In this document: piece after piece, positions 38,218 through 49,975 of the stretch
Position numbering within the stretch: the stretch's first letter is position 1
Layout: each line of letters begins with the position of its first letter
Assembly (NCBI GenBank): GCA_019914945.1
Contig: CM034107.1
Span: 1,550,001-1,614,000, forward strand
Source: Typha latifolia
Lineage: Eukaryota; Streptophyta; Magnoliopsida; Poales; Typhaceae
DNA: 64,000 nt
Direction of reading: 5' to 3'
Notes under the pieces: generated by a model
What the model saw: the letters and a program-made list of their open reading frames with translations, nothing else
Told to the model about the DNA's origin: nothing
Database searches by the model: none
Position numbers and translations under genes: made by a program

Positions 38218-40882
38218 CATGCTTCATGAATTCCTTCTAGTCGTTGGTATATGATCCATTAAGTCTAGTTCTCTGGGTGCAATGGTACTTCACTACTTTG
38301 CTTGTTTAATACCATTCCCAGATATATCCAATGATTCTAGTGAAAATGTCCAGATCCTTAGGTTGGGAGGAGGTTTAGTCGTTTTTGTGAAAGTCAGAGA
38401 TCCTCGATGACGATAGAAAGTCACAGATCTTGTTGTCGGGTTAGGAATTTGTTTTTTGTTCATTCCTACCCTTTGCATGCAGCACGGGGAGACTGCATGC
38501 AACTGGCTTTGTTGTTTTGTTTGAGCTTGTCTTCCTGTTTCCTTGTAAATCCAAGTGACAATGTTTGATAAGTTATTTGTTGCTGATGTTGATATTTGCT
38601 GCAGAAAAAAAAAATCCTCTTATATTCTTGGTGCACCTCCTAGGCTTGTGTCTCTATAACCGGGGCTGGTTTCGCAATTTGATTATATCTAATTTTTTAA
38701 TTTAAAATTAACAACATTGTATATGTAAATTGTGTGTATTATATTAATATGTCCATGTGATGCACTATTTCCTCAACTATGCATCCACATGGAGGCATAC
38801 ATAGTTTGTTCACTTCATAGGCAAGCAGACATAAACTGGAGTAGTTAGCCATTTATTCTAAGGTGAAGCCGGCAACCTGATAGTTTCGTTGCCGGTTTTC
38901 ACATTTTTGTTAATTCATAAAAAAAATTAATTACCAAACATTTTAAAGCATAATATAAACAAAGTTGGGTTATTGAGAAATGGCATGTTACATGTGTTCT
39001 ACATAATAGAGGAGAATAGAGAATTTTATAATTTCCTCATCATGTAGTTTTATATGAAAGATAAGAAAGATATGTTAGTTTAAGAATATAGAAATAAGCA
39101 AATATTTTGTCTTTTTACTGATAATTTCCTCATCATTGTAATATTTTTATATTTACCGCAATTTACACCCTGTATCTTTTATTAATTTTAATTATGTTGG
39201 CGTTTTCCGTAATTTAATGAAATGGAAAAAAAATCCCTATATAATTTAATCATATTCAATATTTTCAAAATATTAGAAGACAGGATAAGTATTATTAAAT
39301 TCATTATATATTTCTAAAATTATTACAATCTCTAAAAGCAAATATAGAAATTAATTGATATCCACAAAAAATCTCATCCAGGAGTAGAGTGACGACTGAC
39401 GAGTCACTGCTTCCCCCAACAAAAGCATCAAAAAGCTCTGATCTTTTTCAGACCCCTTTGGCCCACTCTCTTTAATATCTCTCTCTCTCTCTCCGCTTCT
39501 GTTGCTGTCCAACAGTGAAGATTCCTGCTCCTCTTCGTCAAGTGGTCAGCTCTCCCAAGAACTTCCAAATCCCTCGACAGGGTCGTCTGGGAGTCAGCTC
39601 CACCCACCGCTGTTCTCCACTCCATGGCTTTTGATCTCTAGGTCGATCTTTTCTTCTCTTTTTCTCTGTTTTTTTTCCCATCGGAAACCTCTAAAGATGT
39701 CATCCTTCGCCGACCCATTTGGTCAGAATGGCAAAAGGCGCCGTCTCTAGGGATCCAATGATGCTGCCTTCTGTAATGGAACCACATGTCTCTTAGGCTT
39801 GTTGTATTATTGTTTCCTGTTTCGAAATAGAGGTTGAAGAAAGGTGCAATCTTTGGAGTACGATAAATACTGTGGTTCGTTTTTGAGTTTGACTTTGTTC
39901 CAGCTGTTAGATTAGACTGGATGTATGTTGATTTATTGGTAAATTGGAAAACTTTCCAATGTTTAAAGGATGGGCATTGTTTCATTAGCTCGTTAAACAT
40001 GCTCCCTACATAGGCTATAATTTGGTGTATTTCACTGTATACTTCTTTGAAAGGTTCTTCTCTTTGCCATTGGATTTAGTTCCTTGCAAGAATTAGACTC
40101 TTCTTGCCTGCAAGACTTCATTTCTCCTGGTATAGTATCTTTTTTCTTGGATTGTATGTGCTATTTATGCAAATCGATTCTAATTTTATTCCTTTTTTTT
40201 GTTATTATTGCCTAAGGGAGTTTTTACGTGTATTTTTATTAATATTCCTCGTATGTGTAATGCATTTAGAACTTTTTGTTGATTCCTGCAAATTTTTGAT
40301 CCTTTCAACTTAGTCTCTGCTGAATTCTTTCCAGATCGGGAATGCAACTTCATATCAATCAAACTTTGCAAGTGCCTAATTTGACAATTTAGTTATCTTA
40401 TATTTACCTTACCTGATCTTATTCTCCATGTCAGATTCTGTTTCTTCGTTGCCTTTACATTCTTCTATGTGGATATGGATTTAGAACTGTGTTCTCTGGG
40501 GGCACTTAAATAGTATTACTTTTACCTTTATCTTGCTAAGACTTTCACAGGGAATTTTTTTAAAGATTTTTTACAATGTAGTAGAGGTAGCCTTGGCACT
40601 TTACCAGGTCCTTTTTTGTTTTTTTCTCAGTCTTCTCATATATGTAGTCCTTCATGCTCGTATGTATTGTTGTTCTTAGTAATTAGTAAAGAGAACTGTG
40701 TGCTCTAATTTACATGAAGAAAGGTACAAATTTAGTTGTTATTTGGCTACTTATTATTCCTATGCTGAAGTCTGAAAGATGACAAAGGAGATCTTCTCTT
40801 TTTTAGGTTTCAGTTTGTGAAGTCTATAACTTGAATATGATGAAGAGTTTTAGCTTTAATCCCATGCGGGCCTAGAAAAAGC
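38218..40882. other. Intergenic region and 5' leader of the NAL1 gene
   Basis: 38218-38600 is the 3' UTR of the coiled-coil gene. AT-rich DNA with nothing recognised follows to about 39400. A CT-rich tract at 39476-39493 and the leader-like sequence after it mark the probable transcription start of NAL1. The rest, to 40882, is probably a long leader intron; an acceptor-like CCTAG lies 8 bp upstream of the NAL1 ATG. One short open frame in the leader is listed separately. Confidence 0.5.
39697..39750 (+). other. Possible upstream ORF (17 codons) in the NAL1 leader
   Basis: A short ATG frame encoding MSSFADPFGQNGKRRRL then TAG, placed about 200 bp downstream of the likely NAL1 transcription start and 1.1 kb before the main ATG. 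If this part of the leader is retained in mRNA it would be a uORF. Splicing of the leader is not determinable here; a donor upstream of it would remove it. Confidence 0.25.
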
Positions 40883-43800
40883 ATGATGAGATTTCCAGAC
40901 AATAGGGTTCAGCAATCAGGTTCAACACAATCAGAAGAATCAGCATTGGACATGGAGAGAGATTCTTGCCATCATCAATTGTTGCCTTATGTTCCATCCG
41001 CTCTTCAACCAATTGCTTCAGGAGGTCAGCTCTCTGAATGTTGTGCGGCATACTTTTCATGGCCTACCTCCACCCTATTGCATGGTGCTGCTGAAGGTCG
41101 GGCAAACTACTTTGGTAATCTTCAAAAAGGAGTCCTGCCAGGACATCTTGGCCGACTGCCGAAGGGTCAGCAAGCCACCACATTGCTTGATTTGATGACT
41201 ATAAGAGCTTTTCACAGCAAGATCTTGCGTCGTTATAGTCTTGGTACAGCGGTAGGTTTCAGAATCAGGAAAGGGATTTTGACTGACATACCAGCAATTC
41301 TCGTATTTGTTGCTCGAAAAGTTCATAGAAAATGGCTTAGCCAGTGCCAATGTCTTCCAGCTGCCCTTGAGGTCAGTAAATTTCTATATTATATATTTTC
41401 TTTACTACATGATCAAGGAAATTTGCATTTGTATCAGTTCCAAAGCAGCTTGGCTGTATATATCTCAATTGCTTTTGGTTCTGTAAGGTAATTATAGTCC
41501 AACTTCATTGTTGATTGACATTTTCTACGCTTCTCTAGTTTATGTTTACTTAATTATGTGATGAATAGGGGCCAGGCGGTGTCTGGTGTGATGTTGATGT
41601 CATGGAATTTTCTTATTATGGCGCACCAGCACCAACTCCCAAAGAACAACTGTATGATGAACTTGTTGATGGCTTGCGCGGTAGTGATCCATGTATAGGT
41701 TCAGGTTCTCAGGTAATTGCTTATGCTTGTCAGTATTTCAATTTTTATTATCTTAACCATTTATAACATGTGGGTTTAGATGCTCCACCAGCAAGGTTCT
41801 TTATTTTGAACTGGTACTTCAAGCATACAAACCGAAATGCTAATGGAGTATATTAGGGCTGTTTACACGTATTAAGTTTCTGGACAATTGGTCATGACTG
41901 ACATTACAAGATATTCACAAGTTTGGCTTGTTCAATGCCTACTACTCTCAGATTCTGCCTTTGCAATCTGCAGTTTAGCTAATTTAGAGTTCTTCATCTA
42001 AGTAACTTATGATTCTGATGGCTATATTGGTATTTTATGTGGTGGTTATGTTCTTAGTCAATCTAATATGTACTTTTGAAATTGTACATGAGTATCATCC
42101 TTTTCTTTCTTTTCAGGCCACTTACTGTATAAGAGATCTCTGCAAGTATTAACTAAAACTGTAGATTATATATAGTCTGGGTCTTACTATTTTTTCATAA
42201 TTGTTTAGTGCGAATGTGTGGTTTTTAACTTTGAGAATTTCCTGTTCTTTATGTTCAGGTGGCAAGCCAGGAAACATATGGAACTTTAGGTGCCATTGTG
42301 AAGAGTCGGACTGGCAACAAGCAGGTTGGTTTTCTTACAAACAGGCATGTTGCTGTTGACTTGGACTACCCTAACCAGAAGATGTTTCATCCCTTGCCAC
42401 CCAACCTTGGACCTGGAGTTTATTTGGGTGCTGTTGAAAGGGCAACATCTTTCATCAGAGATGATGTTTGGTATGGGATCTATGCTGGAACGAACCCAGG
42501 TAAGAGAGTTACAGATTATCCACGTAATGGTGGTGGTTATGTGCAATTTGCATCTGAAATCAGCGGTCTTAAAGTGGATCTCTGGTTTATAATCTAGAAT
42601 GTTACTCCTAAAACTTTGTAAGGATTTCATTTATGCCTTCAAAATCTGACTCTCCTTGATTCTATTTTTTATCCCCTTAATCATGCTATATATAAATATA
42701 CAGATGTTCCTAACACTACTGTCATAAGTTCTATGAGAATTTATCTTAAGATTAACTTCACACTTTATTCTTCTTAAAAATTTCTTCAATTGGGTTCTTA
42801 TTCTTAATGGTGAATAATTTTCTAATTCATGAATACAACTCTCACCCTCTTGATTTTTCATTGATATCCTGAGTGCTAATGATGATGCTCATCTCCAATC
42901 AGTTATTGTCCATCAATCAACATTCACCTTGTTCTTCTAACCTCATAAGGTTAACACTTTTTTTTTTATAATCTTAAGATCAAAAACTTTTCTTTAATAA
43001 ATTATGCAACTATTTTCTTGTTCTTTATTTTTGGATGAAGCTCTAATTCCCAAACATACCTTTTACCTTCTAATGCATCTGCAGAGACATTTGTGCGAGC
43101 TGATGGGGCATTTATCCCATTTGCTGATGACTTTGACATTTCCAATGTCACAATTTTAGTTAAGGGAGTGGGTGAAATTGGAGATGTGAAGGTTACAGAC
43201 CTACAATCACCAATAAATAGTCTTGTTGGGAGACAAGTTTTGAAGGTTGGAAGGAGCTCTGGTCTGACTACTGGAACTGTAATGGCTTATGCTCTTGAGT
43301 ACAATGATGAGAAAGGAATATGCTTCTTCACTGATTTCCTTGTTGTTGGTGAGAATCAGCAAACATTTGATTTGGAAGGTGATAGTGGAAGCCTTATTAT
43401 TTTAACAGGACAAGATGGTGAGAAGCCACAACCAATAGGAATTATATGGGGTGGTACAGCCAATCGTGGTAGACTCAAGCTTAAAAATGGACATGGTCCA
43501 GAAAACTGGACTAGTGGAGTTGACTTGGGTCGCCTTCTTGACCTTTTGGAACTTGATCTTATCACAACGAATGAAGGACTCCATGGTTTGTGCTTTTCTT
43601 GCTTTAGATATTAGATGCCATCATTGTGATGCTATTTCCTTTTGTGTCTGATAAAGAAATGATGCTTATTTTTTGTACTACAGATGCGTTGGAGGAGCGA
43701 AGAATTGCTTTGCTTGCAGCAACCGACTCTGCAGTTGGAGAGTCTTCTCCTACCATTTGTACCCTTCTGAATGAAAAGACCGATGAGATTCATGGACCTC

Positions 43801-44111
43801 TAGATCTTAACATTCAACAACTACCTCCTCAAGGTGCTTCTGGTTCAGGGGTCGACCAATCTTTCATGCATACCGAGTTTCATGTGGACACCGTTGAGGC
43901 TGCAAATGATGTCGAAGAGCATCAGTTTATTCCAAACGTCATTGATACTGGTACCATGCGCTGCAAGCCAGAAGGTACCACAGAGTTGAAGAGTCTCTCT
44001 GCATTACGAAACACATCTGATGAAGACTTTTTTGTCTCTCTGCAATTGGGGGATCCAGAACCTAAACGACAACGTTCTGACCCCACATTGGACATAGATT
44101 TGCAGAAGTGA
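40883..44111 (+). CDS. NAL1: NARROW LEAF1-like trypsin-like protease
   Basis: Five exons, 40883-41371, 41569-41712, 42259-42499, 43085-43585 and 43684-44111, join to 1,803 nt and 600 aa. The protein aligns closely along its length with rice NAL1 (Nal1/SPIKE/GPS), a nuclear serine-protease-fold protein controlling leaf width, vein number and cell division, and reported to target the TOPLESS-type co-repressor TPR2. Shared blocks: AAEGRANYFGNLQKG, RLPKGQQATTLLDLMTIRAF, VWCDVDVMEFSYYGAP, LDYPNQKMFHPLPPNLGPG and KGICFFTDFLVVGEN. The probable triad is H241 (LTNRHVAVD), D298 (VRADGAFIP) and S392 (LEGDSGSLI), offset by seven from the rice residues as I recall them. Residue 240, just before the catalytic His, is Arg; the equivalent rice position 233 is a known Arg/His polymorphism. 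The C-terminus has a basic PKRQRSD patch and an EAR-like LDIDL. The start chosen is the first of two adjacent ATGs. Confidence 0.96.
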
Positions 44112-46239
44112 AGGGGAGATTTTGTCACCAGAATTACCTGATTTAGTTGAAATACATTGACTACAAAGTGATACATTAATATGCAGGCATAGACATGGAT
44201 ACCTGAAGGGGAAACTGAACCATGCCATATATGGAGCTAATCTTAACCTTAGTTCAACCAGAGAAACCCTGGGCGGAGCATCATTTGCACTGTTTTTCAC
44301 GGCGACTATCTTGGAGAACTCGTGAAAATCGCATAATGTTGATCTTTTGGGCCTTTTTCTGACCTGCCTGTGTTTCGTCAGGTTTACATGCTAAATGATT
44401 TTTGTACGCACTGGTCCCTTATTTATTAGAAAAGAGCGTGCAGCATATATTATTTACAATCTTTGTTCAACTGAAGTGCTATTTTGTCAAATTTTGAGTA
44501 TCAGAAAGATACTTTTCTTGGTATAACATGCATATGAATGGTGTTGTACCGCTAAATATTTTTTCTTTGTTGGATTTTACTTTTATGATCGAGCCTTTTG
44601 CTCCACATACAACTTACAAGAGATTGCAAGGATGGACTTCATCCATATTATTATTAGAAAGTGAAGATTATATTGCTCTATAATTGTACACAATAATATC
44701 TGACACTTAACTATGAACAAAAATATTGAAAATTATATGCAAAAGTTAAGAGAAGCACTGCTAAACTTGGAGAGAAGCACTGTTATTCTGAAATTATTGG
44801 ATTATGAGTTGGAATAGTTGAAGGTGCATGTTATCCTGAAATTTTGTGAGAAGCACTGCATATTATCCTGAAAGCCATGATAGCAACATAGACATGATGA
44901 GCCTGCATACTATTTGAGCAACAAGTACACAAGGAATCATGCATGTGTATATATATATATTCTCTTTTCAAGCACAACATGTATTGAACAAAATACATGG
45001 CATTGATATTTCTTTGAGGGCCATCTCACCATAAATCAAAGTGTTTTTTTCAAAGAAATTTATTTTCACATCTTTTAACTTTCAAGCAGAAGACCCCACT
45101 GGACAGAAAGAAAATGATGAAGAACACTTTGCAATCTTGTCTTTCAAAATCACACATTGAGTAACTTTATGAAGCTCAAAATTTTCAAAACTTGGGGTAG
45201 GTGCAGCCACAAGGAATCATCCAAATTTTGCATCAATTTTAGTGGACATCATGAGTTAATTTCTGACTATTTGTAGTGTGATCTTAGCACCCGACATGGC
45301 TGCCGGAAATACCGGATCAAGAGGTGATTCACCTGGTACTGTACCTGAAAATTTCTGTAAGGAGATACAATCGAATTGGAAAGAATTCTACTGCATGCAG
45401 ATAATAGTACATATAGCCCTCATATTAGATCAGTGCAATTACAAGAACACATAGTTGTGTTTATGGTATGTCCCAAAGTTAGATTTTCTTTTGGGCATAA
45501 TTACGAACATATTGGTGTGTGCCTGCGCGCATTTGATATATCGTTGTACAGGAAATTCCTGCTGTCAGGGTACTTGGCAGTTCTTAATTAGTCATTGAAT
45601 TATGTATCCAGAGAGTTCAAGTAAAAAGAGTTTACAAAAAATTTCAGCTGATCTGCTATAACAATTGTGGGCCACCAATTACACCAATGCAGGAAATTCC
45701 TGCAGTCAGGAGTTCAGATAAAGTGCTGCCCTCTTGTGTGTATGCAGTGGCATGCATGGGGAAGGGTGGAGACCACAAAAGTCTATCTGAATTTAGAGAT
45801 GTCTTTTGTTTTACTTTTACACCTTTGCCCAAGACTTGGATGAAGAAAAGTTTTGATGCTATTATTGCATTATCTATTTTACAACTTTATTGTGTATGAG
45901 AAGAATGTTGGTGTGGAACTATGGATGATGTATGTGGTATCCATCCATGCAGCTTGGGATTTATCTTTTGAGCAGAACTCATGCATGCAGTTTAACATAA
46001 AGTACAAAAGCTTAGTTATAATCCTTATAAAGGAACACTGACCTTAAAACTTTTCTGTCAATGAAGAGTGTTGTCACTTGCAACAAAGAAAGCATCAGAA
46101 AGATTCAAATTAAGGAAGCATTAGGTAATTACATGAAGAGAGTATAAAAAGAAACAGTAGTATTTTATTCCTACCTCCTAATTTATCTGGATAGTGAGCA
46201 TGCCATATTGCGCATGCAATATCCTGCAGTTTTCTTGCT
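44112..46239. other. Intergenic region between NAL1 and MIR167
   Basis: Begins with the NAL1 3' UTR (to about 44500). No coding sequence is supported. The word GAGAAGCACTG recurs three times at about 44750-44865, and a 20-bp GGAAATTCCTG-containing word recurs at about 45550 and 45691. Near 46240 it meets the 3' end of the minus-strand MIR167 hairpin, so part may belong to the pri-miRNA tail. Confidence 0.5.
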
Positions 46240-46482
46240 GGTGGTGAGTGATTGAAGCTGCAAGATGATCTGATGATGAAGTCAAAACTCATGTTTCCTT
46301 ATAATCCTTCCATGGTCACTCCCTCCTCTCCTTTCTCTCTCTACTGGGATTTGGAAAAAAACATTCCATTTATATAGGATCCTAAAGTTTCATCAACTAC
46401 TACTTCACTACTAAGAAGCTCTACTAACTGCATGAAGACTTGGAAAGACCAGATCATGCTGGCAGCTTCAACCTCTCACACC
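46240..46482 (-). ncRNA. MIR167: MIR167 microRNA precursor
   Basis: The minus strand carries TGAAGCTGCCAGCATGATCT at 46470-46451, followed by G: a perfect miR167. About 180 nt further 3' on the same strand, at 46271-46253, lies AGATCATCTTGCAGCTTCA, the expected star strand. The two arms pair with a small internal bulge at CAGC. The stem extends outward (GTGAGAGGTTGAAGC with GCTTCAATCACTCAC, a few mismatches) and inward (AAGTC with GACTT, TTCATG with CATGAG). miR167 guides cleavage of ARF6 and ARF8 mRNAs in the auxin response (established). The loop is long for the family but within the range of plant precursors. The precursor ends are approximate. Confidence 0.92.
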
Positions 46483-49400
46483 AACAAAATTGAATTCGGC
46501 ATCGAAAGGGCGAGGGAGAGGAGATTGATTGATGAACAACAATCAAAACAAATTTCTTAAAAGATTGAGGTGAAGAGAAATGGTGGTTGGCACATCACTA
46601 GGCAATCATAATTCTGGTGATGGAGGGGAATGGAGAAAGAAGAAGACCTCTCTTTCTAGCTTAAGCCATGCATGGAGTGGTTGCTGAGGAGGCCCCTCCA
46701 ACACCCTTCCTATCATTCTTGTGACACTGCCTTGCCCTTGGCCTCCCTTCTCTGTTTCTATATTTATAAATGGACCTCATATCCAATTCCTTCCAACTTG
46801 CACCATGTCATTCTGATGGATCTTCCTACAGCTAGTGACAATGACATCTCTCTTCATATGTCTAAGCTGATGATAAGCTTGGAAAAAAGAGATTGTTACA
46901 GCAACAATCACAACAGTAATTTTAAAAAAATTACATCATATACTTAACACACCTCAAGTGAAAAATAAAACAATGTGCCGCCTTTAATACAATATAATAA
47001 TAGATAATAAACAAAGAGGATTAAATAGAGCTAAACGACATTTGAACTCCAAACATCTAAAAGACCAAGTTTCAATATCATGTTAGGTGACCAGTTAATC
47101 TAAAAACTTATAGATGGTTGGGTAATGAAGTAAGAGAAATTTACTAACCAACATAAAATTATATTAATACAACCTTGTTTTTATGCCACAGGCCTCTTTG
47201 GAGGGCCACATCTTTCTTTTCCCCATTTGATCAAGAGGGAGAAGCTCACAGCTTTGCCCTTTTTAACTCTCTGCCAATGTATCTTCCTAAGGTTTGGTCT
47301 TCATTAAGGTTGGTGGAAGAGAGTGGTTGCTAAGTTGTCTACAGCTCTTCTATGACTTTGTTAAATGATCCATGGAGAGACCCCACGAGCTCTTATCTTT
47401 CATTTGGATCAAGTGGTTGCCATCCATCGACAGACATCCACATTATCTGAAACAAATCAATTGCAATTGGGAAATGACCACCAAATTTGCTGAGTCATGG
47501 ATTTTTTTTTTAAACAAGGTTTCGTATTGCAAATCAAGTGGGGATTAAATTTCTTGGGTCTTTGCTTGACTTTTTGTACATTAGAAATGAAGACAAACAT
47601 ACTGATTCAAGATCAAAAGCTGCCAACTTCTCTCCTCAGTTGTAGTGTTGTTCCTGATGAACTTATTGGCATTTTTCTAGAGGATTGATGTCAAGCTGAT
47701 AACAGAGCTTACTTTATTGTATGAGTGTTTTCATATTCCCACCTTTTCTTTCTCTTAAAAAGGAACAAAAGAAAAAGAAAATATGAATTCACTCATGATG
47801 AATTTATGAAAATAATATGTGAGATATCAATTGGTTCTTTATTTGGCATACATATACAAAGATAAACTAAATATACTATTGTTATAGGAGGTTTTTGACC
47901 CGTCTAATCTATTTTTCACAGCTAAAATGCTTTTTATTATGCTATATTTTTTAAACTATTTATTAAACTACTATGGATAGTTATTGTCATGTAAGCGCTA
48001 TGTCAGTAAGTTAAAATTTTCTTTTACAAACAGATTTAAAAAATTATTTTCTGAATCAGTAATTTATATAGTAACACGTTTTAAGGGTGTAAACTAGTTG
48101 GGTCTGAGCGAGCCGACTTTAGCTTAAGGTTCGGCTCAAAATTAATTTCGAGCCTTAAAATTGGGCTCAGGCTCGGCTCAAATCAATTCAACTCTAGCCG
48201 AGTCCGAGTCGAGCTCGAGCCTGAAATGAGCCTATCATCAAGCCTTATTTAAGTTGAGCTGAACCGAACCAAATCAAGCCCAAGCTGAGCGAAAGAAGGA
48301 GGAGGAGGAGAGGCAACGCGGCTGCTTGTTGTTGTCGAAGGAGGAGGAGGCGCATTGCCAGCCCTACATATATTAAAAAAGAATCTTATTCTAAAGTAAT
48401 AGATTGATTGATCGAGAAAGTGATTTTATAAACTGCTTTTTGTAAGAATAATTTATTTAAAAGATTTATATATTCACTTACGTGATAAAAATTATAATTT
48501 AATTCATAATTTGTAAATAGTAATGTTAACTCACCAATTAATCATTTTGATCGGTCCAAAAAGTTGATTTAATTTAAATCGGTGGAGTTTTATATTTTCA
48601 AACAAAGATGGACTTTGAATCCATGACCTTTGGCTTTGATATCATATTAACTCACTAATTACTCTAAAATCTTAAGTTGTTAGAGAACGATAAAATTTTA
48701 TATTTTATATTCTAACAAGTAAAACGGTAAGAAATTTTAGTAGCAAAGAGGAGACTGTAGTCGAGAGTATATATAATTATATACTTAATATATTATTTGA
48801 TGGGTCTCTCTTTTCCTATCACTCACTGCATTATTATCCTATTGGAGAAAGGATACAAATTTATATATTACATTAATGACCAAAATACTCTTTTATATTA
48901 CATTTTCAAACCCAAATTCAAAGTGTCTAACAAATTTAAAGAAATTTATCAAAAAAACACTCTACACTTATGATTTCATCGTTATTCCTGTGAACAAAGA
49001 CTGGTTTATTTTATCATAACAGTAGTTAATAAAATAAAAAATATTTTATTACTTTTGAAAATAAAAATAAATAAAATTTTATTTGACTTTAAAATCTACT
49101 TCTTAATTTATTTTGACCTTAATTCTAAAGAATTTATATATACTTATTTTAACTCATCTAAATAATTTAATTGACGGTTAGCAAAATTAACGCCATGGTA
49201 TTTTGAGATATTTTAAATAAAATGCAAAGTAAAATGATAAATATCTAATCTAAAAGGAGGCTATTTGAGTAAAAAAAGTTTTTGAATTTTAATAATTATA
49301 AAATTAGGCTTTTAAAACTGAATGCGTTTATTTTGTATACTAAACATACGTCTTTTTTATAATAAAATGTACATAATTTATACGGGAGAGATGCGTACAA

Positions 49401-49975
49401 ATACATACAAAAATTTATTTTTAATATTTTTAAAATTAAAAAACTATTATATGCAAATGACCCAACGTAAAAGATTCTAAAAATTAATAAGCGGAGGGAT
49501 CCCGGATCAAGAAAGCCCTATCCATTTTTGCCCATATTAGCAAAAACAGGTCACAATCGAGATGATATGGCAAAATTGACCCTGTCCATGAATGCTCTCC
49601 TTTTCTTTTTCCGTAAGTTTCCCAACTTGTGCGGTAATCTCACATCCTCGGTCGCCGTATCGTTTAAGCTAATGCTTCCCGCAAGATACCGTAACTAACT
49701 ACCTCTTATCACCGAGGACTAACCGATCCCCGTCGATCCAACGGCAGGGATTTAATCACTAGTCTTTTAAGCCACACTTCTCTACCTCTTTTATCCCTGG
49801 AACAAGGAAAAGATTGCTCCTTTTCTCTTCCCTTCTCCGTAACCCCAATCCCCACCCGTAAATTTCTTCCAATTTTCTCTTCAATTCTTTGATTAATTGT
49901 CATCTGCGAGGATAAAAGTTGATTCTTTGGGGGGGGGCGTTGGAGAGGGCTCGGTAGGGATTTGGGTAGAGATCG
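46483..49975. other. Intergenic region: MIR167 promoter side to LCAT4 leader
   Basis: Upstream of MIR167 on its coding strand, so roughly 46483-47500 should contain its promoter and pri-miRNA 5' end. No supported coding sequence. A GAGCC/GGCTC-word repeat remnant lies at about 48084-48290, followed by a GGA-rich patch. 48400-49500 is strongly AT-rich with nothing recognised. 49550-49975 becomes GC-richer and is the promoter and leader of the LCAT4-like gene, including a nine-G run at 49929-49937. Confidence 0.5.
48084..48290. repeat. GAGCC-word interspersed repeat remnant
   Basis: Starts near AAGGGTGTAAACTAGTTGGG and consists of repeated GGCTC/GAGCC/GAGCTCGAGCC words. It resembles in style the TAGGGCTGTC elements at 18313 and 56995, read in the opposite sense, but no terminal repeat or target duplication can be drawn. 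Probably a truncated hAT-like remnant. Confidence 0.45.

Noticed and set aside
46369..46376. TATA-like TATATAAA on the minus strand near MIR167
   Set aside because: It lies between the two arms of the hairpin, inside the loop, so it cannot be the promoter of this precursor.
46672..46947. 91-codon plus-strand frame beside MIR167
   Set aside because: No recognisable domain, low complexity toward its end, and it lies upstream of MIR167 on the opposite strand.
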